Origin: Patagioenas fasciata
Lineage: Eukaryota; Chordata; Aves; Columbiformes; Columbidae
Assembly: GCF_037038585.1 (NCBI RefSeq)
Contig: NC_092520.1
Span: 1,269,001-1,333,000 of the forward strand
Length of the DNA stretch: 64,000 bases
Direction: 5' to 3'
Shown: positions 15,560 to 26,244 of the stretch, one piece after another
Position numbering within the stretch: the stretch's first letter is position 1
Layout: every line of letters begins with the position of its first letter
Program-made: the position numbers and the translations under genes
Notes under the pieces: model-generated
Databases searched by the model: none
Told to the model about the DNA's origin: nothing
What the model saw: the letters and a program-made list of their open reading frames with translations, nothing else

Positions 15560-15935
15560 GTACAGGGACTGGGGGCTGATAATGGGGCTGATACTAAGGC
15601 TGGGGTCCCCATACTGGAACTGGGGTCCTTATACTGGGGCTGGGGTCTGATACTGGAACTGGGGTCCCTATACTGGGGCTGGGGTCTGATACCAGGGCTG
15701 GGGTCCCCATACTGGAACTGGGGTCCCTATACTGGGGCTGGGGTCTGATACCGGGGCTGGGCTGCCCATACTGGGGCTGGGCTTCCCATACTGGGGCTGG
15801 GGTCCCCATACTGGAGCTAGGGTCTTATACTGGGGTTGGGGTCCCCATACTGGGACTGGGGTCCCTACACTGAGACTGGGGGCTGGTACTGGAACTGGGG
15901 TCCCCATACTGGGACTGGGGCCTGGTGCGGGGCTG
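15560..15935. repeat. Minisatellite of 'actggggctggggtcc' units
   Basis: Units of about 20-24 bp alternate 'ggggtccccatactgg' and 'ggggtctgatactgg'. This is the third of four adjacent arrays between TOMT and LAMTOR1. Confidence 0.85.
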
Positions 15936-15944
15936 GGGGCAGTG

Positions 15945-16312
15945 GGATTACTGGGGGGCGCTGGGAGGGTCACCAAGAGGCACTGGGGGTCACTGGGGGG
16001 GCACTAGGAGCACTGGGGGTTCACTGGTGGGCACTGGGGGATACTGGGGGAGCTGGGAGCAATGGGAGCACTGGGGACACTGGGTGTCACTGGGAGGCAC
16101 TGGGGGGGTTACTGGAGGGAACTGGGCAGGGTCACCGGGAGGCACCGAGGAGTTAGTGGGGAACACTGGGGTTCACTGGGGGGCACTGGGGAGTTACTGG
16201 GGGAACTGGGAGCAAGGGGAGAACTGGGAGCACTGGGGGGGGCATTGGGGAGCGCTGGGGGGCACCAGGGGGTTACTGGTGGGCACTGGGGGGGTCACTG
16301 GGGTCACGGGGG
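15945..16312. repeat. Minisatellite of 'cactgggggg' units
   Basis: G-rich units of about 10-15 bp (cactgggggt, gggcactggg) run into the LAMTOR1 CpG island. The G-rich strand has many runs of four or more G and could form quadruplexes. Confidence 0.8.
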
Positions 16313-16725
16313 CGACACCCGCGTGCACGCGCCGCCCCGCGCGCCGCCCCCCCCCCCCCCCCCGGCGCCACGCGCGCACATACACACGCGCGCGCGGGGA
16401 GGGGCGGCGCGTGCCGGCGCCCACGTGACCGGCGCCCCGTCACGCGCGCGCGTCGCCCACGGCCGCGTGACACGGCCCGCGCGCGAGCCCGCGCCCAACA
16501 AAGCCCGCGCGCGCCCGCGCGCACCTCCCCCCCCACCCCGCGCTGATTGGCCACCCGCCGCGCGACGGCACCGCCCACCTCTCCTTCCCCATTGGCTCTT
16601 TCCGCCGAGCCACGTGACGGCGGGTCACGAGGCCGGTGGGGCGGTGGCTCCGCCCCCTCCCGCTCCCCCGTCACGTGAGCGGGGCGGCCGGGCCCCTCCC
16701 GGACAGCGCCGGGGCGCCGCTCGCC
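16313..16725 (+). promoter_or_regulatory. LAMTOR1 CpG-island promoter with E-boxes and CCAAT boxes
   Basis: This dense CpG sequence includes a long C run and a CACGCG-rich tract. Three CACGTG E-boxes are seen at 16422-16427, 16611-16616 and 16671-16676. The last is in the context GTCACGTGAG, one base from the TFEB/CLEAR palindrome and about 50 bp upstream of the start codon. Inverted CCAAT boxes lie near 16546 and 16591. There is no TATA box. Confidence 0.65.
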
Positions 16726-19700
16726 ATGGGCTGCTGCTACAGCAGCGAGGCCGAGGCCTCCGACCAGGTGCGCCCGGGGCCGCCGTGGGGAGCCCGGGGC
16801 CGGCGGGGACCGGGGCTGCCGGGGCCGCGGGCTGGGGGGGCGGGGGGTGCGGCCCGTTCCCGGTACGCGCCGGCCTGTCCCGTAGGCCGCGGCCCCGCCG
16901 TGCTGGAGACACGACGCGGGGGGCGGCCCGGCCGCTCCCACCCTGTCCCCGTTTCCCCGCCGTTCCCCTCGCGATGCTCCTGGGGTGGGCGTTCCCGGGA
17001 CACCCCTTCAGTCCCCCCCAGGAAGCGGCTCCAGGAGTCTCGGGCGCCCCATGACAGCAGCAGCGGAGCCGCTGCCTCCCGGTCCTGCCGATGCCCACCC
17101 GGGTTTGGGGGGTCTGGCCTTGCCGTGGCCGCCTTGCTGCTCGGGAGAGCCGGGGAATCCAGACGCTCGGGGTCTGGTGGCTCCGAAGCCGCTGTCACCG
17201 TCCCCGGAGGAACCCGCTGGCCCCGTCCCCACCGCGACCCCTCTCCCTGCCATCGTTATCTCCACTCGCAGAGTTTTCCTGCTCGTCACCTCTCCAATGT
17301 CCCTTTCTCCTGCCATTTCTCCCCCGCGGTGACACATCCCGACCCCAGAGGCCCCATGGTGGGATCGGTGCCAGCGGCTCCTTCCCAGGGCAGCAGCGTC
17401 ACCGTCACCGCCGAGCGGCTCCTGCAAAACCGGAGCCGTCACCTGTCCCGCAGAAACTTAATCCCCATGTCCCTCCTGCGGAGTCAGTCCCTGACAGCTC
17501 ATCCCTGCGGGGCCCAGCCTGTGGGGCAGGAGAGGGCTCTGAATGGGATCTGAGTGACATTTGGGGGCACTGTACCCCTAAAACTGGCAGAGGGGGACAT
17601 GCCCTGTGGTTCAGCTCCCTCTGAGAGCCTCCTCTTTGGGGGGGGGTGTGACCGGGGGGGTTCACCCACCTGGGTGTTTGGTGGGTCTGGGTGGGGGGTG
17701 AGGCCGTGGTAGGTGGGTTTGGGGTGCAATGGGTGCGTCCCCATTAGCCCCACGTTTTTGGGTCGGTTGGTGCTGGTGTCTTGGGGATATTCTGCTGGGG
17801 GGGCTGGGAAAAACAGAGGAATTGAGGAAAAGGAGCCCAGGCACAACTTCGGCACAGCTGGGGTGACACTGGGCCTGAGCCTCCTCTTGCTGTTTGTCCC
17901 CTCCCCAGGAAGAAGAGACAAAGCGGCTGCTGGAGCCGGCGGCCACCCCACCCAAGGTGCTGAACGGTGCTGAGCAGAGTTACCACAGCCTCCCCTCGGC
18001 GCGCACCGACGAGCAGGCCATGCTCTCCTCCATCCTCGCCAAAACCGCCATGTAAGCCCTACACAGCCCCCCTGGCTCTGGTTTGAGCCCCCCACCTGGG
18101 TGTGGGGTGACCCCCAGGCTGGGGGGCAGGGGCTGGGGAAGCAGAGTGGGGTGAGCAAGTGAGTCCGTTGGGACAGCAGGGGTTTGGAAAAGCCTCTCAA
18201 GATCATCAGTCCACCCACAACCCAGCCCTGTCCCTGCCCCATGTCCTGAGAACCTCATGTCCGTCTGTCCAGCCCTCCAGGGATGGTGACTCCAGCACTG
18301 CCCTGGGCAGCCTGTTCCAATGCCCCACAGCCCTTTGGGGAAGAAATTGTTCCTAAATCCAACCTCAACCTCCCCTGGCGCAACTTGAGGCCGTTTCCTC
18401 TGCTCCTGGCGCAACTTGAGGCCGTTTCATCTGCTCCTGGCTCTTGTTCCTGGGGAGCAGAGCCCGACCCCCCTGGCTCCAAGCTCCTTTCAGGCAGTTC
18501 AGAGATCAGAAGGTCTCCCCTCAGCTCCTGTTCTCCAGCTGAACCCCCCAGGTCCCTCAGCCGCTCCCATCACGCTTGTGCTCCAGCCCCTCACCAGCTC
18601 CGTTCCCTTCTCTCCACTCGCTCCAGCACCTCAAAGCCTTTTATTATCCTTGTGGGTGGGGGGGACATGACAAACCCCCAGCGGGACCCACTGTTTCGTG
18701 TCCCCACAGCAACATCATCGACGTGTCGGCTGCGGACTCGCAGGGCATGGAGCAGCACGAGTACATGGACCGAGCGCGGCAGTACAGGTGAGCCCGACCC
18801 CGCTCCCCTGCCTGTCCCCACGTCCCGGTGCTTGTCCCAGCATCCCAGCTCTGACCTGTCACCGCTGTCCCCCGGCAGCACGCGCCTGGCCATGCTGAGC
18901 AGCTCACTGCCGCACTGGAAGAAGCTGCCGCTGTTGCCGTCTCTCACCAACCAACCGCACCAAGTCCTGGCCAGCGACCCCGTCCCCTTCGCAGACCTGC
19001 AGCAGGTGAGGGGCTGGGGACAGCCTGGGGTCCTCTCGGTGTTCCCCTCGGGGCGGCAGTGATGTCCCCACTCACCGGGGGCTGGTTTTGGCAGCCTGGC
19101 TGTGCCCCAGAGTCCTGGGCAGGTCCTGGCGGCTCCTCCCACTGTCCTTAGCTCAGCACAGCCGTGCTGGGGGAGCTGGGGTGCTGTGGGGACACGGTGA
19201 CCATGCCAGAGGAGTGGGGACACCATGGACACACAGTGACCATGCCAGGGCAGTGGGGACACTGTGGAGACACTGTGGTTGTGCCAGGGTGCTGCAGGCA
19301 GGGAGGGGTCCCAGTGCCAGTGAGGGATGTTGTAGCCAATGCGGAAAGATCCGGAGCTCCAGGCGGCACTGTGGGGATTTGTTAGTCCTGAAGGCAAAGC
19401 CGAGTCAGGGGTGCAGGCAGTGGGTGAATGCAGCCGGTGCAGGCAGCACAGGCAGCGCAGGCAGCAGGTGAATGCAGCAGGTGCAGGCAGTGTAGGCAGC
19501 AGGTGCAGGTAGTGTAGGCAGTGCCAGGCAGCAGGTGAATGCAGCAGGCAAAGGCAGTGGGTGCAGGCAGCATGGGCAGCAGGTGCAGGCAGCACAGGCA
19601 GTAGATACAGGCAGTGGATGCAGGCAGCACAGGCAGTGCAGGCAGCAGGTGCAGGCAGCATGGGTGATAGGTACAGGCGGTGTAGGCAGTGGGTGCAGGC

Positions 19701-20156
19701 AGCATGGGCGGTAGATACAGGCAGTATAGGCAGTGGATACAGGCAGCACAGGCAGTGCAGGCAGCGCCTCTGCGCCCCACACAGGATCCCTGGGCAGCAG
19801 GGGGGCTGTGGGGCAGCAGGGGGGCTGTGGGGCAGCGCAGGCAGCGTCACCCCGCAGATCCGCTCCCCCGCGCAGGCAGCAGCTGCCACTGCCCCTTCCC
19901 TGCCTGGCAGGGCTGAATTCGCTCCCCGCTGCATTTGAGGGGGTCTCCCCAGCCCCCCACCCCAGTTGCTGCTCCCCGTGGAGTCACGGGGTTCAGCACC
20001 CGCCCTGGGGGGGTTCACCCACGGGACATACCGACCCCCCCGGCCGGGTTTTGGCGCCCGCAGGTGTCCCGGATCGCTGCCTACGCCTTCAGCGCCCTCT
20101 CCCAGATCCGCGTCGACGCCAAAGAAGAACTGGTTGTACAGTTTGGCATCCCCTGA
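16726..20156 (+). CDS. LAMTOR1: Ragulator complex protein LAMTOR1 (p18)
   Basis: This is the lipid-anchored scaffold of Ragulator. It holds LAMTOR2-5 and Rag GTPases on the lysosome surface so that mTORC1 can respond to amino acids. There are five coding exons: 16726-16767, 17909-18051, 18710-18787, 18879-19005 and 20064-20156, for 160 residues (human 161). The N-terminus MGCCYSSE carries Gly2 for myristoylation and Cys3/Cys4 for palmitoylation. The core [18 protein letters not shown] and the ending [12 protein letters not shown] match mammals almost residue for residue; most change is in the short segment after the anchor (about residues 15-25). It sits on the opposite strand between LRRC51 and TOMT, as in the human locus. 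No canonical AATAAA was found soon after the stop; the nearest weak candidate is GATAAA near 20573. Confidence 0.97.
18175..18650 (-). repeat. CR1 LINE 3' fragment, antisense, in LAMTOR1 intron 2
   Basis: The body matches the common subfamily. The terminal tail is missing or decayed. A 31-bp stretch is present twice in tandem at 18380-18410 and 18411-18441, which no other copy in the window shows. Confidence 0.8.
19425..19770. repeat. GCAGGCAGCAGGTGCAG minisatellite in LAMTOR1 intron 4
   Basis: Short units gcaggcagc, aggtgcag and aggtacag recur for about 350 bp. The antisense frame looks Cys/Leu-rich only because of the repeat. Confidence 0.85.
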
Positions 20157-20521
20157 GCCCCCCCTGCCGCACCATTTTGGGGGGGGTTCTGGTTTGTTGT
20201 TTTGGTTTTTTTTTCTCCCCTCTTTTTGGTCTTTATTTCTCCTCCTCACGGCACCGCAACGGAACTTGTACAGATGCCCCGTTTGCTACTAATTGCCACC
20301 ACGCTTGTCACCGGCGTGTCCCCCCCGGGACCTTCCTCTCCCTCCTGGGGGGTGGGTGGGGGGGTGGGGGTGCGTGGGGGGGACACACACGACGCTGCGT
20401 CTCGCCAGGATGGCACAAAGGGAAGGCCGGCACGGTGAGACCCCGGCACAGGCAGTGACACTGCGGGGGGGACCCGGTGGCTTCTGTCACTGTCCCCCCC
20501 CCATTTTTACATGTTTGAACC

Positions 20522-20527
20522 TTTATT
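20522..20527 (-). terminator. Likely LRRC51 poly(A) signal AATAAA
   Basis: The plus strand reads tttatt, which is AATAAA on the LRRC51 strand, about 430 bp past its stop codon. A second minus-strand AATAAA (plus tttatt) lies near 20232. If used, either end overlaps the LAMTOR1 3' UTR on the opposite strand. Confidence 0.45.
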
Positions 20528-20956
20528 TGGCTGGGTTTGTTTTTTTCTTTAATTATTATTTTTGGCCACAGTAGATAAATCCACGTTCAGCCGGCGCCCG
20601 TCTCCTCTGTCCTGGATGCATGGGGGGGTGACACATCCCCCTGTCCTCTCCTGGGGGGGTGACGGGGATTTTGGGGATGAATGCGCCTTGTTTGGGGACA
20701 GCTCTTGGGACAGAGACCCGCAGCTCGGGGGGGCTCTGGGTGCTGCTGTTTCCATGTTGCGCTTTGTCCCCTCCAGCCTTTTCCACTGTGTCCCCCTGTG
20801 CAGGGGGTGACATGGAGGGGACACAAGTTCCACGACACCTCCCCAAACAGGCGGCCCAGCGCAGCTCTGGGGGCTGGTGACACCCTGGGGACTTCAGTCC
20901 CCTCCCATGTCCCGCAGCTCTCTCAGCCCTGGGGATGTCACTGTGTCCCTACCTCA

Positions 20957-22784
20957 CTAGGAAGCCAGGGGGGGTGCTCTGCGTCCTGGGGCCCCCCCTT
21001 TCTTCTTGCCGCGCTGGGCGATGGCCGCGTCCTCGCGGTCCTGTTTTGTCACAGCGCTGAAGTCCAGCGAGGTGAGATGTGGCAGCTCGGACAACACATA
21101 GTTCCTTTTTGTGGGGGGGATAATGAGGTTCAGTGGGGTACAGAGGCCCCCCCCCAAGTCTCCCGGAGGGGGTGTGGGGGGGTTACCTGTAACCCCTGAG
21201 CTCCTCCATGGGGTTCCCGTGCAGGGTGAGGCGGCGCAGCTGGGGCAGGACCCCCAATTTGTCCACCTCACCCAGCTCCCCGATGTTATTCCCGTGCAGC
21301 TGCAGGCTCTGCAGGGCCCCCAGGGTGCTCAGCACCTGTGGGACCCCCCCAAAATCAGCTGGGGACCCTGGGACCCCCTGGCAGGGTGGGGAAACTGAGG
21401 CAGGGCCCTGTACCGGGTGGATGTGCTGGAGGCGGTTGAAGGAGAGGTCGAGCCAGTGCAGCAGCGCGGGGTCCAGGCGCAGCCCCCACAGGGTGGGGGG
21501 CAGCTCCTCTAGCCCCCCCAGTTGGTTGTTGTTGAGGCGCAAGGCCAGGGGGGGCGGCTGGGGGGGCACGGGGCCGGCGCGGGGCTGGGTCTGCAGGAGA
21601 TCTGGGGGGAGACAGGGGAGTCCCATGGGTGGGGGGGTGCTGGTTCTGGGGGGCGGGTCCCCAGCTGGGGAGTGCAGGTCCTGTGGGGAGGTCCCATGGG
21701 AGAAATGGAGTCATGTGGGGGGGGAATTGGGGGACCATGGGGGTTCCCACTTGGGGACCAGGAATTCTGGTGGAGGGGGAAGAGTCCCATGGTGGGTGTG
21801 GGGTTGTGGGATGGGGGCGGTGTCCTGGGGGGGGGCCCATGGGGAGAGTGGGGTCCTATGGATGGGGGGGTGGGTCTCACAGGGGTGCTGGTTCTGGCTG
21901 GGGGGGGGCCTATTTGAGGAGTGCAGGTCCTATGGGGGGGTCCCATGGTGTGGGGGGGTCATCAGTGGGAATGGAGGACCATGGGGGGGTTCCCACTTGG
22001 CGCATGGGGTGATGTGGGGGGGTGGCATCATGTGCGGGGGTCCTGTGAGGGGGCTCCCACGGGGAGAGTGGGGTCCCATGGGTGGGGGGGTGGGTCTCAC
22101 GGGGGGTGCTGGTTCCATGGAGGGTCCCAGTTCCATGGGGGGTCCCAGCTGGGGAGTGCAGGTCCTGGGAGGGTCCCATGGGAGGAATGAGGTCGGGTGG
22201 GGGGTGTCACTAGTGGGAGTGGGATGCCATGGGGGGGTCGCACTTGGGGAGTGGGGTCTGGGTTGGGAGGGGTGGGGAGCAGGGGCTCAAATGGGGGGGT
22301 CTCTAGGGGGGAGGGGGATTCCCCAGGGGCAGAAGGGTCAGGTGGGGAGGCCCTCAGAGGGACCAGGGTCATGGGAGGGGGGTGTCCCATGGTGGGGAGT
22401 GGGGTCTGGTGGGGGGATCCCATAGGGGAAATGGAGTCCTGGGGGGGGGTTCCATGTGGGAAATGGGGTTTTGGGGGAGACCAGCGTCCCATGGATGGGT
22501 CTCACAGGTGGAAGGGGCTCATGGGGGTGGTTGGGGGGTGTCCCATGGGGGGGGTCCCACGGGAGAGGAGCAGGGTCCTATGCGGGGGGGGTGTCCCATG
22601 ATGGGAGTGAGGTCATGGGGTGGTGGGTGTCCCATGGGGGGTCCCGTTTGGGGCGCAGGATCCCATGGGGAGTGTCCCACGGGTGGAGGGGGGTCTGGCC
22701 ACACCCACCCTCGATGGTGCTGATGTTGCAGAAGGAGAAGTCGAGGGGGGGGCTCAGCTCGGGCCGCTCCTCCCAGGCCGGCAT
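20957..22784 (-). CDS. LRRC51: Leucine-rich repeat-containing protein 51
   Basis: This is a short leucine-rich repeat protein, encoded in humans by the first half of the LRTOMT locus. There are four coding exons on the minus strand: 22709-22784, 21414-21601, 21187-21335 and 20957-21104, giving 186 residues (human about 192). Landmarks in order are PPLDFSFCNIST near the N-terminus, then LRR segments LALRLNNNQL, LHWLDLSFNRLQHIHP, LQSLQLHGNNI and LRRLTLHGNPMEE, and the LRR cap-like NYVLSELPHLTSLDFS-VTK. The basic tail KKKGGAPGRR ends the protein. The chosen start is the first Met before the conserved PPLDFSF, preceded by a possible splice acceptor, so a 5' non-coding exon in the CpG island at 23.4 kb is likely. 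Function is unclear; the upstream X-box suggests ciliated-cell expression. Confidence 0.92.
21610..22700. repeat. G-rich degenerate minisatellite in LRRC51 intron 1
   Basis: The intron between the first two LRRC51 coding exons is filled with variants of 'ggggtcccatggggagagtg'. Spacing is irregular at about 30-60 bp. The G-rich strand is the plus strand. Confidence 0.8.
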
Positions 22785-22829
22785 CTCCCTGCCCCCCCCA
22801 GCGCTGTGGGGCAGAGTGGGACCCCAGTG

Positions 22830-23345
22830 CCCACCCCCTCCGTCCCCACATGTCCCCACTGTCCCACTGTGGGCTTTTGGGTCCTCCCCACCCCCTCCCG
22901 GGTCCCTTGTGTGTCCCCACCCCCTGAATGGGGGCCTGTGCCCTCCCCCTCCCCCCCCCAACTCCCATACGCCCCACGCGTGTTCCATTACACCCCCAGG
23001 AGCCCCCTCCCCTGGACCCCCATACGTGTCTCCATGTTGTCCAGGACCCCCCCACCTTTCCCTTTTGGCCCCACACGTGTGTCGCCCCCACCACCAGACG
23101 CCCTCTCTCCTGGGACTCCACCCGTGTTCCCCAGAAGCCCCCCCGGCCCCACGGGTGTCCCGCAGGACCCCCTCTCCTGCCCCCTGCCCCGTTTCCCTGT
23201 GTCACCTCAGGACTCCTTGTCTCCCCCCGCCTCCCCGTGTCCCTGTGTCCCCCAGGACCCTTTCCGCCCCCTCCCCGCGTGTCCCGATGTCCCCCAAGAC
23301 CCCTCCCGGCCCCTCCCTGTGTTCCCCTAGGACCCCCCATGTCCC
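22830..23345. repeat. C-rich degenerate tandem repeat
   Basis: Units such as 'gtccccacgtgtcccccaggacccc' recur loosely over 500 bp between the LRRC51 start and its CpG island. No exon was identified, but a short 5' UTR exon cannot be excluded. Confidence 0.55.
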
Positions 23346-23349
23346 GGTA

Positions 23350-23620
23350 CCTTCCGCCGCCGCCCCCTCCCCACTCGCGTCTCCCCCGTTGCCACGGCAA
23401 CCCGCTCCCGCCAGCTCTCGCGAGACCCGCGCGCCTAGAAGTGGACGCCGGGATTGGTAGTTTACCTGCCTTCTCCTCGCCCCGTGACGCGCCCCACCCC
23501 GCCAGCGACCAATGGGGAAGCGGCGGGGGCGGGACAAACCGTTTGAATCCGGGCGGCGGAACGGCCCGGGGGGGCGGCCCCGGACACGGTACGAGGGGGT
23601 CGGGGGGTCGGTCGGGACCA
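23350..23620. promoter_or_regulatory. LRRC51/NUMA1 bidirectional CpG promoter with X-box and TCTCGCGAGA
   Basis: This CpG island core holds a perfect inverted-repeat RFX X-box GTTGCCACGGCAAC (23388-23401), a full TCTCGCGAGA palindrome (23416-23425), a CCAAT box (23509-23513) and a CHR-like TTTGAA (23542-23547). A splice donor-like ACG|GTACGA near 23588 could end a NUMA1 5' exon. LRRC51 lies to the left on the minus strand, NUMA1 to the right. Confidence 0.7.
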
Positions 23621-26244
23621 CGGGGCGGGGACACCGGGGGGCGGGGGTGAGGTGGGGTCTGTTCCCCCCACCCCCACCGACCCCGCACCGGGCACAGCAG
23701 CGAGGGCGGGGGGGGCGGCGGGAATCCAGTGCGGGGCCTCCAGGGCGCCCCCATTCGCTTCTCGGCGCTTTGCAGCGCCCGGGAGCCGCGTCCGCCCCCC
23801 CGGCTCCACGGGCGGTTCTGCTGCCGCGGGGGCCCGTTTAAAATCCCCTTCCCCGGCCCCCTCCGCCCTGGCCGGGCTCGCGGCGGCCCCAGCGCCCCGG
23901 GGAGGGTCCCCGAGGGACGAGCGACCCCCCCGCCACCCCCCGGTGACAGCGGGGAGGTCCCGGGTGCAGTCGGCGGTCCCGCAGCCCCAGCGGTGGGTCC
24001 GGTCCCCACGAATCTGGGGCTGCTTGGGGATTGGGGGCGGAATTTTTGGGAAGCAGCCGGGGGGGGTCGCACCCCGCGGGGACCCGGTGGGTCCCAGGGA
24101 GCGGCGGGGTGACAGCAGCGATCGCCCCCACGGCCGGGTTTGGGGGGGGGAGGGGTGAGTGTGGGAGGCTCATCCCGGTGCCCCCCCCCCGGCAGCAGCG
24201 CCTTTCGGTGCCGTTGCGCCTTTAACTTGCGCGGCCCCGGCGCGGTGACGTGGGGGTGGCCCGGGGCCAGGAAGGGGAACGGGAACGGGAACGGGAACCG
24301 AGCGTCGCTCCGCCAGCCGCGCCGCAGCCACAACAACTTTTCTTTTGTGCGCGGCCCCCCCCGCCGCTCATGGCCCCTTGAACCGCCCCCCCCGCCCCGA
24401 GCGCCGCCGAGCGCCCCCGGTAAGACCCGAACAAAGACTTTGATCCCCTTTCTTCCTTGTTTGTTTTTTTGAAGCGGGGAGGGGGGGTGGCCAAGCTCGC
24501 CGCCCCCTCGCCCACCCCCCCAGCCCTTCGCTGCCTCTCCGGTGCTCACCGATCCCCCCCCAAGACGCGAACCCCCGCCCCCCCCGGCGCCGGGACGCGG
24601 GGCGGCCCCGTTGGGTTTTGCCAACATCCGGGCGCTCCCGCTCGGGGTGGCCGCCGTGTCCCCCCCCCCTTCCCCGCCTCCTCCTCCTCCTCCTCCTTCC
24701 CGCGCTGGGGGGCTCCTGTGGGTCAGCCCCCCCACCCTCCCGACCTTTGGGCGCTTCCCGCAGCGGGACCCCCCCCCATGTCCTGTCCCGTCCCGTCCCG
24801 GGGGGGCCGCGGGCACCGGGCCACGGGAGCTCCGGAGCTTGCGTAACGCCGCGTTTGGCCGCGGGGGGGGCGCGGCAAAGGGCAGCGCCATGGCCGGCAC
24901 CGACACCGGGGCTCGGCCCCCCAGCCAGCGCCCCCCCTGGGTCTCCGCTCCCGGATCCGAGCCGGGGCGGGAGGGGGGGTGTTGTTGTCACCGATGGCAC
25001 CGGTGACGCAGGAGCGGGTCCCTTCCCGTCCTGTCCCCGGGACGCGGGGCTGGTGCGCCCCGAGTTTTCGGGTGGAATTTTGGGGTGCACCACCCGGCCG
25101 CGGGGGCGGCGGGGCTGGTTTGGAGCCAAACTGGAGGCAGGATCCGTCTCCCCCCAGATCCGGCGTGGGCAGCGGGGGCTCCGCGTCCCCCCAAACCGTC
25201 ACACCCGTGCTCCCGGGGTCGGCTGCGTCTCGGCCTGGAGCGATGGGGGTGTGAGGAGGAACCCCCTCCCCAGTGGGGCTATTTTGGGTGATTTTGGCCC
25301 TCACCTCCACTCCCGGATCACCGCGGTGGCACCGGGAGGCCGAGGTCGCCGTGGGGGGGACGTGGCGGCTCCTGTCCCACCCGCATTTCGGTGGCCGCGC
25401 AGCCAGAGCAGCTGCGGGAGCTCAGCCCCCGGCGCCCCAAATTCTCTCCATTATTTTTCTTTCTATTTTTCTAAATCCCCCCCCCCCCGCCGTGGGTTGT
25501 GTGGGAGCTCCCCCCCCGTTCTCCCGCTGCCCTCAGCTGGTTGTTCCTGCCCGGTTTGGTGCTTGTTTATCGCTGGTCCCCGGTCCCTTCTGCTCCCCAA
25601 GGGCCACGCCGGGATCTGCGTCCGCTTCTCCTGGCGGCGCCCGGGGATTCATTGCTGCTCCGGCGGGGACACCGCGGTTCTCAGCACGGCGTCCCCGTAC
25701 ATACCGGATTTTGCCGCTTTAACCGCGCTCTCAATATTTTGCTCGTGTTTTTCTGGGTTTTCCCGGGATGCCGGTGGTGCCGGTGCTGGGGAAACACCAT
25801 CCCCAGTGGGCGCACAGGCTGGGGATCCCCATGGTTTGGCACAGCCTGAACCACAACCGCTTGTTTTGTGCCGCCGCGGTGTGACCTGACGGACGGACCC
25901 ACCGGGACGCCGCATCTTCCCCGGACGCGGGGGCTGAGCGGGATCCTGAGGAGCCAAACCTCTACATTTCTATTACAAAACTATTAAAGCCAAGTTTGGA
26001 GGGGACAGAGGGGCCTGAGCACCTGGTTTTTCCAGGGGAGCATCCCAGGGGCTGCGGGAGGGGATCCGGCCGAAAACCAGCAGGACGCGTCCTCTCTCGA
26101 TGGACACGAGTGACTGGTGCTGCGTGCAAGCTCTGTATTAACCTAATGATGATGGTTTGCATTAATTTTTGTGCTTTTTTGGAATTTATTCCCCCCGTTG
26201 TTGGCGTTTCTAGGTCCGGGCGGTGACCTGGCAGCCTCGCCAAG
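23620..26244. other. GC-rich 5' region / first intron of NUMA1, no coding exon
   Basis: This stretch is CpG- and C-rich to about 25.1 kb, then ordinary unique sequence. A five-fold GGGAAC repeat lies near 24276-24300. A donor-like CCCCCG|GTAAGA near 24419 marks a second possible end for a non-coding NUMA1 exon. The long open frames on both strands across 22.5-25.9 kb follow from the scarcity of A/T-rich stop codons and show no family resemblance. Confidence 0.5.

Noticed and set aside
19382-19782. Cys/Leu-rich minus-strand frame resembling a keratin-associated or metallothionein-like protein
   Set aside because: It is the gcaggcagcaggtgcag minisatellite in a LAMTOR1 intron. It has no start context, splice support or conserved spacing.
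22519-24906. A 795-codon minus-strand open frame across the CpG island
   Set aside because: The very high GC content removes stop codons. The translation is Gly/Arg/Pro-rich and shares no motif with a known family, apart from the part overlapping LRRC51 exon 1 in another frame.
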